From positions 977,001 to 1,041,000 of the forward strand of contig NZ_CP062222.1 of assembly GCF_017487405.1 (NCBI RefSeq): 64,000 nt of DNA. The letters are read 5' to 3'. This document shows positions 35,381-45,121 of this stretch, piece after piece. Origin of the DNA: Brevundimonas goettingensis (GTDB lineage: Bacteria; Pseudomonadota; Alphaproteobacteria; Caulobacterales; Caulobacteraceae). The notes below the pieces were generated by a model. It saw only the letters and a list, made by a program, of their open reading frames with translations, searched no databases and was not told the DNA's origin. The position numbers and the translations under genes are program-made. The stretch's first letter is position 1. The number at the start of each line of letters is the position of its first letter.

Positions 35381-35547
35381 GCATGCTGCGCTGCAACATC
35401 TCGATTCTAACTGTGTTTTAGCGACGCCATACCGACGGTTTTTGCGCGTCCAATCATTACGGACTTGCAAGGCTGGCGATCTTTTGCATATTTTTGCGAC
35501 AGGCCAGATCGCAGCGTCAGAAACGCGGGCGGCCACCAGGGAGGTAG

Positions 35548-38337
35548 ATGATGATCAATCGTTTCAACATTCGCGCACGTCTCATGACCGGGGGCGCCAT
35601 CGGCGTCGTGGCCATGATGGCCTTCGCCGGCGCGGCCAGCGCCCAATCCACGCCTGCCCAGACCGATCCTGACGCGACCCAGGTCGATGAGATCGTCGTC
35701 ACCGGCATCCGCGCGTCGATCGCCAACTCGGTCGCGGCCAAGGCCCGCAACACCTCCATCGTCGAAGTCATTTCGGCCGAGGACATCGGCAAGCTGCCGG
35801 ACGTCTCCATCGCCGAATCGCTGGGCCGTCTGCCGGGCCTGAGCACCCAGCGTCTGGACGGGCGCTCGCAGGCCCTGTCGATCCGCGGCCTGGGTCCGGA
35901 CTTCACCACCGCCCTGCTGAACGGCCGCGAACAGGTCACCACCGGTGACAACCGCGGCGTCGAGTTCGACCAGTATCCGTCGGAACTGCTGAGCGGCGTG
36001 ACCGTCTACAAGACCCCGGACGCCGGCCTGATCGGCCAGGGCCTTGCCGGCACCGTCGACATGCAGACGATCCGCCCGCTGGCCTATGGCCGCCGCACGA
36101 TCGCGGCCAACGCCCGTTATGAGATGAACGACATCGGCGCGCTGAACTCCGGCACGACCGATCACGGCAACCGTTATTCGATCTCCTACATCGACCAGTT
36201 CCTGGACGGCACCCTGGGCGTCGCCCTCGGCTACGCCCACATGGAAAGCCCCTATCAGTCCGAGCGCTTCAACAGCTGGGGCTACGCCAACCTGAACGCC
36301 ACGACCCTCGTTGAGGGCGGCCTCAAGCCCTACGTCATGTCGAGCGAGCTGAAGCGCGACGGCTATATGGGCACCCTGGAGTGGAAGCCGAACGACCGCT
36401 TCTCCTCGACCATCGACGCTTTCTATTCGAAGTTCGAAAACTCCCAGGTCCTGCGCGGCATCGAATTCCCGCTCGCCTGGGGCGGTTCGGCTGGCGATTG
36501 CACGGTCAACGTCCAGAGCGCCATCTGTCGCCCGGGCCCCGCGCTGCGCGCCGGCTATACGGTGACGGACGGTTTGGTCACGGCCGGGACCTTCGACAAC
36601 GTGAAGGGTGTGATCCGCAACGACTTCAACGGTCGCAACAGCGAGATCACCTCGATCGGCTGGAATACCAAGTTCCAGGCCACCGATGACTGGGGCTTCG
36701 CCCTGGATCTGAACTATTCGAAGGTTGACCGCACCGACACCATTCTGGAGAGCTACTCCGGCACGGGTCGCAACATCGCCGGTCAGTTGGACACCCTGGG
36801 CTTCACCCTGGATGACGACGGCGTCACCCATCTGACCAGCAACATCAACTACGCCGACCCGAACCTGATCCGTCTGACCAGCCCGCAGGGCTGGGGCGGC
36901 GACATCATCCCGGGCGGCCAGGACGGCTATCTGAACACGCCGACGATCACCGACGAGATCAAGGCGGTGCGTCTGACTGCGCGTCGTGAACTGCACCAGA
37001 GCCCGTTCAGCTCGATCGACTTCGGCTTCAACTACACCGAACGCCAGAAGGACTTCGTCAACGACCAGTACTTCCTGGGCGTCCCCGGCGGCGCGTCGGC
37101 TGTGGTCCCGAGCCAGTTCCTGCTGGCCCCGACCGAACTGGGCTACCTCGGCATCCCGGCGGTGCTCAGCTACGACGCCATCGGCCTGGTCAACAGCGGC
37201 TTCTACAACCTGGTCCGCAACCCCAACGCCGATGTTCTGTCGGGCAACTGGCAGGTGACCGAGAAGGTCTCGACCACCTACATCAAGGCGAATATCGACC
37301 ATAACCTGTTCGGCCTGCCGCTCACCGGCAACGTCGGCGTCCAGGCGGTCTATACGGATCAGAGCTCCAATGGCTTCTCGGCCAGTGGCACGGGCGCCTC
37401 GACGGTGTCCCTGCCTGTGACCGGCGGCGCCGAGTATCTGGAGATCCTGCCGAGCTCCAACTTCATCCTCGAGACCGGCGAGAACATGTTCGTTCGCTTC
37501 GCCGTCGCCCGCACCCTGGCGCGGCCGCGGATGGATGACATGCGGGCTTCACGCAACTTCGGCTTCGATGTCTCCAAGAACATCGCCGGCGCACAACCCG
37601 ACCTCAACTCTCCGTGGAGCGGCGGTGGCGGCAATCCCGAGCTGAAGCCTTACATCGCCGACGTCGTCGATCTGTCGATCGAGAAATACTTCGCCAACCG
37701 TCGCGGTTATGTCTCGCTGGCCGGCTTCTACAAGAACCTGGAGACCTTCGTGTATACGAAGAACCAGGTCTTCGACTTTACCGGCTATCCGACCGGCGGC
37801 GTTACCCCGTTGATCAACCAAGGCGTGGTTTCGGCCCCGGCCAACGGTCAGGGCGGCTATATTCAGGGCTTCGAGTTCGCCCTGTCGATCCCGGCCGAGA
37901 TGATTCACCCGATGCTGGAGGGCTTCGGCGCCCAGTTCAGCTATTCGGAGACCTCCAGCGAAATCCAGCCCGATCCGACCCAGGCCCCGACCGCGGTGCC
38001 CGGCCTGTCGGAAAAGGTCGCCAACCTGACCGTCTACTACGAGCGCGACGGCTTCCAGGCGCGGATCTCGGACCGCTATCGTTCAGACTACCTGGGCGAG
38101 GTCGCCGGCTTCGGCAACGGCCGCACCCTGCGTTCGGTCGCCGCCGAAAACGTCGTCGACGCCCAGATCGGCTATACCTTCCAGTCGGGTCCGCTCGAGA
38201 ACCTCGGCATCCTGGCCCAGGTCAACAACCTGACCGACGAGCCGTTCAAGACCTTCCAGAACGGCGACGAGCGCCAGACCATCGACTTCCAGCGCTATGG
38301 CCGCACCTTCCTGTTCGGTGTGAGCTACAAGTACTGA
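35548..38337 (+). CDS. TonB-dependent receptor, MalA-like (alpha-glucan uptake)
   Basis: A 929-residue outer-membrane receptor of the Xanthomonas/Caulobacter type. GGAGG lies three bases before ATG 35548 and six before the next in-frame ATG, 35551. The signal peptide ends AGAASAQ. The N-terminal TonB box region is DEIVVTGIRAS, followed by the plug (SVAAKARNTSIVEVISAEDIGKLPDVSIAES, then LSIRGLGPDFTTALLNGRE). The rest is a 22-strand barrel ending FLFGVSYKY, with a terminal aromatic residue. It has no STN domain, so it is a pure transporter. Position beside the amylase operon and LacI regulator suggests maltodextrin uptake, as for MalA of Caulobacter crescentus. A terminator follows at 38385. 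Confidence 0.93.
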   Translation: MMINRFNIRARLMTGGAIGVVAMMAFAGAASAQSTPAQTDPDATQVDEIVVTGIRASIANSVAAKARNTSIVEVISAEDIGKLPDVSIAESLGRLPGLSTQRLDGRSQALSIRGLGPDFTTALLNGREQVTTGDNRGVEFDQYPSELLSGVTVYKTPDAGLIGQGLAGTVDMQTIRPLAYGRRTIAANARYEMNDIGALNSGTTDHGNRYSISYIDQFLDGTLGVALGYAHMESPYQSERFNSWGYANLNATTLVEGGLKPYVMSSELKRDGYMGTLEWKPNDRFSSTIDAFYSKFENSQVLRGIEFPLAWGGSAGDCTVNVQSAICRPGPALRAGYTVTDGLVTAGTFDNVKGVIRNDFNGRNSEITSIGWNTKFQATDDWGFALDLNYSKVDRTDTILESYSGTGRNIAGQLDTLGFTLDDDGVTHLTSNINYADPNLIRLTSPQGWGGDIIPGGQDGYLNTPTITDEIKAVRLTARRELHQSPFSSIDFGFNYTERQKDFVNDQYFLGVPGGASAVVPSQFLLAPTELGYLGIPAVLSYDAIGLVNSGFYNLVRNPNADVLSGNWQVTEKVSTTYIKANIDHNLFGLPLTGNVGVQAVYTDQSSNGFSASGTGASTVSLPVTGGAEYLEILPSSNFILETGENMFVRFAVARTLARPRMDDMRASRNFGFDVSKNIAGAQPDLNSPWSGGGGNPELKPYIADVVDLSIEKYFANRRGYVSLAGFYKNLETFVYTKNQVFDFTGYPTGGVTPLINQGVVSAPANGQGGYIQGFEFALSIPAEMIHPMLEGFGAQFSYSETSSEIQPDPTQAPTAVPGLSEKVANLTVYYERDGFQARISDRYRSDYLGEVAGFGNGRTLRSVAAENVVDAQIGYTFQSGPLENLGILAQVNNLTDEPFKTFQNGDERQTIDFQRYGRTFLFGVSYKY

Positions 38338-38384
38338 CGAACCCAGCGTCGGGCGTTTCCTCCCTGACCCGACACTGAAACTTG

Positions 38385-38415
38385 CGCCGCTCGTCCCCCC
38401 GACGGGCGGCGTTTT
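38385..38415 (+). terminator. Rho-independent terminator after the MalA-like receptor
   Basis: CGCCGCTCGTC (38385-38395) pairs with GACGGGCGGCG (38401-38411) with one mismatch, and TTTTG follows. It ends the receptor transcript 48 bases past the stop and separates it from the halogenase gene. Confidence 0.8.
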
Positions 38416-38479
38416 GTTTGCCGCGCCTGCAAGCTGCTAGATTAATGAAAAGGCCGGGAAACAGGCCTTGGGAGAGACC

Positions 38480-39994
38480 ATGGCTGAACCCATAAAGTCC
38501 GTTCTGATCGTCGGCGGCGGCACCGCCGGCTGGATGGCCGCGGCGGCGCTCAATCGCTCGCTCGGCCCCCACTGTCAGGTGTCGCTGGTCGAAAGCGACG
38601 ACATCGGCATTGTCGGGGTGGGGGAGGCGACCGTGCCGCCCATCCGCGACTTCAACGCCTTGATCGACCTCGACGAGGCCGAGTTCATGCGCGAGACCCA
38701 GGCGACGCTGAAGCTGGGCATCGAGTTCGTCGATTGGGGCTCGAAGGGGAACACCTATCTGCATCCCTTCGGCACCTTCGGGCCGGGGCCGACGCTGGGC
38801 GAGTTCCAGCAGTCGTTTCTGGCTCTGAGGGCGGGGGACCGGATCGCCGACGACGTCGAGGCCTATTCGCTGTGCAGCCAGGCCATCAAGGCGGGCAAGG
38901 CGGCGTTCCGCGATCCCGACCCGCGCTCGCCACTGAACGCCCTGTTCACCGCCTATCATTTCGACGCCGGCCTCTATGCCCGCTACCTGAGGAAGGTCTG
39001 CGAGGGGCGAGGCGTGACCCGCATCGAGGGCGAGATCGTCGATGTGGCGCTGCGGCCCGAGGACGGCTTCGTCGATCGGGTGAAGCTCAAGGACGGCCGC
39101 GAACTGACCGCCGACCTCTTCATCGACTGCACCGGCTTCCGCGGCCTGCTGATCGAGGGGGCGCTGAAGGCCGGGTTCGAGGACTGGTCGCACTGGCTGC
39201 CGATGAACCGCGCCTGGGCCGTGCCGTGCGACCGGGTGGCGCCGACCACGCCCTTCACCCGCTCCACGGCCCGCGACGCCGGCTGGCAGTGGCGCATCGC
39301 CCTGCAGCACCGGACCGGCAATGGTCACGTCTACTGCAACGACTTCATGGGCGACGACGAGGCGCGGCAGGTGCTGCTGGACAACCTCGACGGCCCGGCC
39401 CAGGCCGAGCCGCGTCCGCTGCGGTTCACCACGGGACGGCGCAAGCGGTTCTGGGAGAAGAATGTCGTCGCTCTGGGCCTGTCGAGCGGCTTCATCGAGC
39501 CGCTGGAATCGACCAGCATCCATATGGTGCAGTCGGGCATTTATCGCCTGCTGCAGCATTTCCCCGACAGCCGCTTCAGCCCGGTGAACATCGAGACCTA
39601 CAACCGGCGCATCGGCGCCGAGGTCGAGCTGATCCGCGACTTCGTCATCCTGCACTATCATGCGACCCAGAGGGACGACACGCCGTTCTGGCGGCACGTC
39701 GCGGCCATGCCGGTGCCTGATACCCTGAGTCAGCGCGTCGAGGCCTTCCGCAACCGGGGCCTGCTCTATCAGTCGGGCGCGGACGAGTATTTCAGCCAGG
39801 GTTCGTGGATGGCGGTGATGTATGGCCAGGGGATCAAGCCGACGGGGTTCAACCCGTTGTACGGCTTCCAGAACCTGGATCAGGTCCAGGCCGGCTTCGG
39901 CCAGATCGCCGAACGCTGGCGCGAGGTGGCGGCGCGGATGCCGATGCACGACGACTTCCTGAAGGCGCGGGGCATGTGGGCGGGGGCGGAATGA
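38480..39994 (+). CDS. Flavin-dependent tryptophan-type halogenase 1
   Basis: A 504-residue FAD-dependent halogenase-like protein. ATG 38480 has GGGAGAG upstream. The FAD-binding motif is GGGTAGW near the N-terminus. Lys78 (LKLGIEF) matches the catalytic Lys79 of PrnA, and Glu343 (FIEPLES) matches Glu346. The halogenase signature WxWxIP is altered to WQWRIA (residues 269-274), with Ala for Pro. Such proteins brominate or chlorinate indoles in related Brevundimonas (BrvH prefers bromide), but their natural substrate is unknown. No flavin reductase is encoded nearby. It follows the alpha-glucan receptor and overlaps the cupin gene by four bases. Confidence 0.88.
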   Translation: MAEPIKSVLIVGGGTAGWMAAAALNRSLGPHCQVSLVESDDIGIVGVGEATVPPIRDFNALIDLDEAEFMRETQATLKLGIEFVDWGSKGNTYLHPFGTFGPGPTLGEFQQSFLALRAGDRIADDVEAYSLCSQAIKAGKAAFRDPDPRSPLNALFTAYHFDAGLYARYLRKVCEGRGVTRIEGEIVDVALRPEDGFVDRVKLKDGRELTADLFIDCTGFRGLLIEGALKAGFEDWSHWLPMNRAWAVPCDRVAPTTPFTRSTARDAGWQWRIALQHRTGNGHVYCNDFMGDDEARQVLLDNLDGPAQAEPRPLRFTTGRRKRFWEKNVVALGLSSGFIEPLESTSIHMVQSGIYRLLQHFPDSRFSPVNIETYNRRIGAEVELIRDFVILHYHATQRDDTPFWRHVAAMPVPDTLSQRVEAFRNRGLLYQSGADEYFSQGSWMAVMYGQGIKPTGFNPLYGFQNLDQVQAGFGQIAERWREVAARMPMHDDFLKARGMWAGAE

Positions 39995-40995
39995 AGCCGG
40001 TTCCGGTCTTCCGCGGCGTCGACCGCGCCCGGTTCGAGGCCGAGATCGTCCGGGCGGGTCGTCCGGCCGTGCTCAAGGGGCTGATCGCCGACTGGCCGAT
40101 CGTGAAGGCGGCGACCTCGGACGAGGCCTTGGCCGCCTACATCGGCGGCTTCGACAACGGCCGGCCGGTCCGGACCTTCGTCGGGGCGCCGGAGATGGGC
40201 GGGCGGTTCGGCTATTCCCCCGACCTCAAGGGCTTCAACCACGAACAGATGACGGCGCCTCTGGCCGAGCTGCTGCGGCGGCTGCTGGCGGGGCGGGGCG
40301 ATCCGCGCATGCCGCACGTCTATGCCGGGGGCGTGCCCGCGCCGGATGTCCTGCCGGGGCTGGCCGAGGCCAATCCGATGCCGCTGCTGGATCCGGGGAT
40401 GGAGCGGCTGACCTCGCTGTGGATCGGCAACCGGTCGCGGACTGCGGCCCATTGGGACCTGCCGCAGAACCTCGCCTGTGTTGTGCGGGGCGAGCGGCGC
40501 TTCACCCTTTTTCCGCCCGACCAGATCGGCAACCTCTACGTCGGGCCGCTGGACTTCACTTTGGCCGGCCAGCCGATCAGCCTGGTCGACGTCGTCGATC
40601 CCGATTTCGACAAACATCCGAAATTCCGCGAGGCGCTCGAGCATGCCGAGGTCGCGGAGCTGGAGCCCGGCGACGCCCTCTACCTGCCCAGCCTGTGGTG
40701 GCATCATGTTGAGACGCCTGAGGATTTCGGGGCCATGGTCAATCTGTGGTGGCGCGACGGGCCGGCCTATATGACCACGCCGCTGCTGACCCTGTTCCAT
40801 GCCCTGACAACGATCCGCGACCTGCCGGCGGACGAGCGGATGCGCTGGCGCGCCTTCTTCGACCACTACATTTTCCAGACCGGCGACGACCCCGTGGCCC
40901 ATATTCCGGTGGCGGCGAGAGGGGTTCTGGCTCCGATGACGGGCGATCTTCTGGGCCGGATCAGGGCGCTGATCGGTCGCAGCCTGCAACGTTGA
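39991..40995 (+). CDS. Cupin-like/JmjC-type putative Fe(II)/2-oxoglutarate oxygenase
   Basis: A 334-residue protein of the cupin_8 (JmjC-like) family. The ATG at 39991 overlaps the halogenase stop (ATGA), so the two are translationally coupled. The HxD of the facial metal triad is His154-Asp156 (AAHWDLPQN) and the second His is 238 or 239 (WWHHVETP). Segments RPAVLKGLIADWPIVKAAT and YLPSLWWHHVE are typical of the family, which includes asparaginyl hydroxylases such as factor inhibiting HIF. It probably hydroxylates a protein or small molecule. A function with the halogenase is inferred only from the overlap. Confidence 0.85.
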   Translation: MKPVPVFRGVDRARFEAEIVRAGRPAVLKGLIADWPIVKAATSDEALAAYIGGFDNGRPVRTFVGAPEMGGRFGYSPDLKGFNHEQMTAPLAELLRRLLAGRGDPRMPHVYAGGVPAPDVLPGLAEANPMPLLDPGMERLTSLWIGNRSRTAAHWDLPQNLACVVRGERRFTLFPPDQIGNLYVGPLDFTLAGQPISLVDVVDPDFDKHPKFREALEHAEVAELEPGDALYLPSLWWHHVETPEDFGAMVNLWWRDGPAYMTTPLLTLFHALTTIRDLPADERMRWRAFFDHYIFQTGDDPVAHIPVAARGVLAPMTGDLLGRIRALIGRSLQR

Positions 40996-41007
40996 GAGCG
41001 TTCTCAA
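40992..41007. promoter_or_regulatory. LacI-type operator A upstream of the first GH3 gene
   Basis: TTGAGAGCGTTCTCAA is palindromic except for one central pair and has a central CG, as usual for LacI/GalR operators. It overlaps the cupin gene's stop and lies about 115 bases before the GH3 start. The reverse complement of operator B (46470-46485) matches it at 15 of 16 positions. Confidence 0.75.
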
Positions 41008-41121
41008 TTTTTGATGACAAGGGTCGCCGAATGAGCCATCAGTGGGCTCAAGGCTTCCTCGCCGGGACGGTCGCCGCTCAATGAGCGACCGGGGCAGGGG
41101 GCATTGGTCGAGGAAAAATCC

Positions 41122-43668
41122 ATGAAGTCCGCCGTCTCCAGACTGGCCCTCGCGGCCGCGATTCCGCTGCTGAGTCTTTCGGTCCTGAGCCCCGCTTCGG
41201 CGCAATCCAGTGTCGGGGCGGGCCCCACCCCGGCCCAGGTTTCCAGCGCCCGACCCGACTCGACCGCCCATCCCGCCCTGTGGCCCCACGCTGCGTCTCC
41301 GGCGGCGATGAGCGACGCCGAGACCGAAGCCTTCGTCACCGAACTAATGAGCCGGATGACGCTGGAGGAGAAGGTCGGCCAGACCATCCAGGCCGACATC
41401 AGCACCATCACGCCCGAGGATCTGGCTACATATCCGCTGGGCTCGATCCTGGCGGGCGGCAGCTCCGGTCCCTGGGGCGACGACAAGGCGCCGGCGCAGA
41501 AATGGGTCGACCTGTCGCGCGCCTTCCGCGCCGCCGCCGCGGCCCGTCCGGGCGCCAAGGTGCCGCTGATCTACGGCATCGACGCCGTCCACGGCCACAA
41601 CAACGTCCCGGGCGCGACCATCTTCCCGCACAACATCGGCCTGGGCGCCGCGCGCGATCCCGACCTGATCCGCCGCATCGGCGAGGCGACAGCGATGGAG
41701 GTGGCGGTCACCGGCGCCGACTGGACCTTCGGCCCGACCCTGGCCGTGCCCCGCGACGACCGCTGGGGCCGCTCCTACGAAGGCTATTCCGAGGACCCGG
41801 AGGTCCAGCGGTCCTACGCCGGTCCGATGACCTTGGGCCTGCAGGGCGAGCTGTCGGCCGACCATCCGCTGGCGCCCGGCCATATCGCCGGCTCGGCCAA
41901 GCATTTCCTGGCTGACGGCGGCACCTTCGAGGGTGAGGACCAGGGCGATTTCCGGGGGACCGAGCAGGAGCTGATCGACATCCATCTGGGCGGCTATCCG
42001 GCGGCGATCGACGCGGGCGTGCTGTCGGTCATGGCCAGCTTCTCGGGCTGGAACGGGGTCAAGCATTCGGGCAACCACAGCCTGCTCACCGACGTCCTGC
42101 ACGGGCCGTTGGGCTTTGACGGCTTTGTGGTCTCCGACTGGAATGCCCACGGCCAGCTGCCGGGCTGCACCAACGACAGCTGTCCCCTGGCCATCAACGC
42201 CGGGATCGACATGCTGATGGCGCCCGACACCTGGAAGCCGCTCTACGCCAGCACGCTGGAGGCCGCGCGGACCGGGGTGATCCCGCAGGCGCGTCTGGAC
42301 GAGGCCGTGCGCCGCATCCTGCGCGCCAAGGTCAAGGCGGGCGTCTTCCGGCCCGACCGCCCGGTCGAAGGCGACCTGTCGCAACTGGCCTCGCCCGCGC
42401 ACCGGGCCCTCGCCCGCGAGGCGGTGCGTGAGTCGCTGGTCCTGCTCAAGAACGAGGGTTCGGTCCTGCCGATCCGGGCCGGGGCGCGGGTGCTGGTCGC
42501 CGGAACCGCCGCCGACGATATCGGCCAGGCCGCGGGCGGCTGGACCCTGGCCTGGCAGGGCACGGGCAACACCAACGTCGACTTCCCGCAGGGGCAGTCA
42601 ATCTGGGGCGGCATCGAGGAGGCGGTGAAGGCCTCGGGCGGAACTGCAACCCTCAGCGCCGACGGCGCCTTCACCGACAAGCCCGATGTCGCCATCGTCG
42701 TCTTCGGCGAAACCCCCTATGCCGAGTTCCAGGGCGACGTCGACACCCTGGACTTCATCCCGACCGGGCCGCTGGAGACGCTGAAGAAGTTGAAGGCGGC
42801 GGGCATCCCGACCGTGTCGGTCTTCCTCTCGGGCCGTCCGATGTGGACCAATCCCGAGATCAATGCGTCGGACGCCTTCGTCGCCGCCTGGCTGCCGGGC
42901 ACCGAGGGCGGCGGCGTCGCTGACGTCCTGATTGGCGATGCCGCAGGCAAGCCGCGCAACGATTTCCACGGGACCCTGTCGTTCAGCTGGCCCAAGAACG
43001 CCCGGGGTGAGCTCCTGAACCACGGCCAGCCGGGCTATGACCCGCAGTTCGCCTATGGCTATGGCCTGACCTACGCCCATGGCGCCTCGGTCGGGGCCCT
43101 GTCGGAGGAAAGCGGCGTCGAAGCGGCGACCTCCAACGTGGACCACTATTTCGTCGATGGCCGCTATGTCGCGCCCTGGGGCCTGATGCTCCGCGACGCG
43201 GGGGGCCAGAACAAGCCGGGCACGGTCAAGGTCGCCTCCAGCCCGCGCGGCGGGGTCTCGGTGCGGCCCATCGACGATCTGGCCCAGGAAAGCGGACAGC
43301 AGTTCGCCTTCTCCGGCAACGGTCCGGCCCAGGCCTTTATCGAGGGCACGCCCATCGATCTGACCCGTCAGGCCAACGGCGAACTGGCGCTCAGCTTCCG
43401 CTATCGCATCGACGCGGCGCCGCAGGGGGCGGTCGGTCTGTCGGTCGGGCAGGGCAGGGTGGACGTCACCGAACTGTTCCGCTCGGCCCCGGTGCGCGAA
43501 TGGCGAACGCTGAAGGTGCGGCTGTCCTGCCTGCGCGACGCGGGCGCGGACATCGCCCATGTCGATGTGCCGTTCCGACTGGACACCGATGCGGCCTTCA
43601 CGGTCTCGGTGTCGGAAATCGAACTGGCGCCGAACGCCAACGACACCGTCTGTCCCGCGAGACAATAG
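41122..43668 (+). CDS. Exported GH3 beta-glucosidase (exo-glucanase type)
   Basis: An 848-residue GH3 enzyme. ATG 41122 has GAGGA seven bases upstream. The signal peptide ends SPASAQ. The N-terminal (beta/alpha)8 domain has LIYGIDAVHGHNN, EDPEVQRSYAGPM and the nucleophile Asp339 in GFVVSDWNAHG. The (alpha/beta)6 sandwich follows (VRESLVLLKNEGSVLP; YGYGLTYAHG near the end). A C-terminal beta-sandwich of about 170 residues (galactose-binding-like, as in the barley ExoI-type/ExoP enzymes) completes it. It removes glucose from beta-glucan oligomers in the periplasm. Its expression is probably controlled at operator A. Confidence 0.9.
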   Translation: MKSAVSRLALAAAIPLLSLSVLSPASAQSSVGAGPTPAQVSSARPDSTAHPALWPHAASPAAMSDAETEAFVTELMSRMTLEEKVGQTIQADISTITPEDLATYPLGSILAGGSSGPWGDDKAPAQKWVDLSRAFRAAAAARPGAKVPLIYGIDAVHGHNNVPGATIFPHNIGLGAARDPDLIRRIGEATAMEVAVTGADWTFGPTLAVPRDDRWGRSYEGYSEDPEVQRSYAGPMTLGLQGELSADHPLAPGHIAGSAKHFLADGGTFEGEDQGDFRGTEQELIDIHLGGYPAAIDAGVLSVMASFSGWNGVKHSGNHSLLTDVLHGPLGFDGFVVSDWNAHGQLPGCTNDSCPLAINAGIDMLMAPDTWKPLYASTLEAARTGVIPQARLDEAVRRILRAKVKAGVFRPDRPVEGDLSQLASPAHRALAREAVRESLVLLKNEGSVLPIRAGARVLVAGTAADDIGQAAGGWTLAWQGTGNTNVDFPQGQSIWGGIEEAVKASGGTATLSADGAFTDKPDVAIVVFGETPYAEFQGDVDTLDFIPTGPLETLKKLKAAGIPTVSVFLSGRPMWTNPEINASDAFVAAWLPGTEGGGVADVLIGDAAGKPRNDFHGTLSFSWPKNARGELLNHGQPGYDPQFAYGYGLTYAHGASVGALSEESGVEAATSNVDHYFVDGRYVAPWGLMLRDAGGQNKPGTVKVASSPRGGVSVRPIDDLAQESGQQFAFSGNGPAQAFIEGTPIDLTRQANGELALSFRYRIDAAPQGAVGLSVGQGRVDVTELFRSAPVREWRTLKVRLSCLRDAGADIAHVDVPFRLDTDAAFTVSVSEIELAPNANDTVCPARQ

Positions 43669-43738
43669 GGCGGCTGAACTGCTAAGCTGAACGACGGCGA
43701 GACTCGCACAAGACGGGCCGCCGAGGGGGAAGAAAAAG

Positions 43739-45016
43739 ATGACCGCATCCGTCCACGCGACCGAACTGCTGCTGTTCTCGATACTGGTTCAGCTGATCAT
43801 CATGATCGGCGCGGCCCGGCTGCTTAATCTGGCCTTCCGCAGGATGGGCCAGCCCGGGGTGATCGGCGAGATCGTCGCCGGTCTGCTGCTCGGGCCGTCG
43901 CTGTTCGGGCATTTCTTCCCCGAGCTGTCGGTCAGTCTGTTCGGCGCCAAGGCGGCCCAGCCGATCGTGATCCTGAGCCAGATCGGCCTGATCCTGCTGA
44001 TGTTCCAGATCGGGTCGGAGTTCGAGTTCGGTCATCTGAAGACGCCAAAGAACCGGCGGGCGATGGTCTGGGTCTCCCTGCTGTCGATCACCGTGCCCTT
44101 CGGCCTGGGCTTCGCCATCGGTCAGATGTCCCAGCCGGTGCTGGCGCCGGGAATCAACGCCCTGGTCTACAGCCTGTTCTGCGGCGTGGCCCTGGCCATC
44201 ACCGCCGTGCCGATCCTGGGCCGGATCCTGCGCGAGTTCGGCCTGACCCGCGACGAGATGGGCGTCGTCGCCATCTCCTCGGCCGCGGTCAACGACGTCG
44301 TCGGCTGGATACTGCTGGCGTTGATCTCGGCCTATGCGGCGTCCCGACTTTCGACCGCCCATGTCGGGATCCAGCTGGGCGGGCTGGCCGGTCTGGGGCT
44401 GGTGCTGTGGTTTGTGCTGCGGCCGGCCGTCGACTGGCTGCTGAAGCGGTTCCCTATCGTGGACGGCCAGATTCCGCCGACCCTGATGGCCATCGTCATC
44501 ATCCTGACCTTCGCCTTGGGCATCACGACCTACAAGCTGGGCATCTTCGCCATCTTCGGGGGCTTCGCGGCGGGCCTTTTGTTCCACAAGCACGAGGACT
44601 TCGTCGTCGCCTGGCGTCAGCAGGTGGGCCAGTTCGTGCTGGTCTTCTTCCTGCCGATCTTCTTCACCTTCACCGGTTTGCGGACCAATCTGCTGGGTCT
44701 GGGTCTCGGCGATCTGGGCTGGCTGGGCGTGATCCTGGCGGCGGCGATCCTCGGCAAGATCATTCCGGTCTATTTCGGCGCCCGGATCGCGGGCTTCGAT
44801 CATCCCCGGTCGATGGTGCTGGGCACGCTGATGAACACCCGGGCCCTGATGGAGCTGATCGTGCTAAACATCGGCTACGACATGGGCTTCCTGCCGCAGA
44901 AGGTCTTCACCATGCTGGTCATCATGGCCGTGGTGACCACGGTCATGACCGGGCCTCTGCTCAAATGGCTGCTGCCGAAGACCGGACATGTCGCGCCGAG
45001 GCAGGTCGAGGCCTGA
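43739..45016 (+). CDS. CPA-family cation:proton antiporter (Kef/NhaP-like)
   Basis: A 425-residue membrane protein with about 12 transmembrane segments. The N-terminal GQPGVIGEIVAGLLLGPSLFG is a signature of the CPA2 sodium/proton exchanger domain, and the acidic ion site is in SSAAVNDVVGW. No C-terminal TrkA-type NAD-binding domain is present, so it is the short form. It may export sodium or potassium in exchange for protons. It lies 70 bases after the GH3 gene and may be co-transcribed; its role within a beta-glucan locus is not obvious. Confidence 0.88.
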   Translation: MTASVHATELLLFSILVQLIIMIGAARLLNLAFRRMGQPGVIGEIVAGLLLGPSLFGHFFPELSVSLFGAKAAQPIVILSQIGLILLMFQIGSEFEFGHLKTPKNRRAMVWVSLLSITVPFGLGFAIGQMSQPVLAPGINALVYSLFCGVALAITAVPILGRILREFGLTRDEMGVVAISSAAVNDVVGWILLALISAYAASRLSTAHVGIQLGGLAGLGLVLWFVLRPAVDWLLKRFPIVDGQIPPTLMAIVIILTFALGITTYKLGIFAIFGGFAAGLLFHKHEDFVVAWRQQVGQFVLVFFLPIFFTFTGLRTNLLGLGLGDLGWLGVILAAAILGKIIPVYFGARIAGFDHPRSMVLGTLMNTRALMELIVLNIGYDMGFLPQKVFTMLVIMAVVTTVMTGPLLKWLLPKTGHVAPRQVEA

Positions 45017-45121
45017 CCGTACCGAAAGTGAGCCGCTCGAAAGACCGTTGAACCGCTTGCGAAAGCCGCGCCTCTGGCTGACACATGGGCGAATGCATCG
45101 GACCACCGGAGCCACAGCCTG

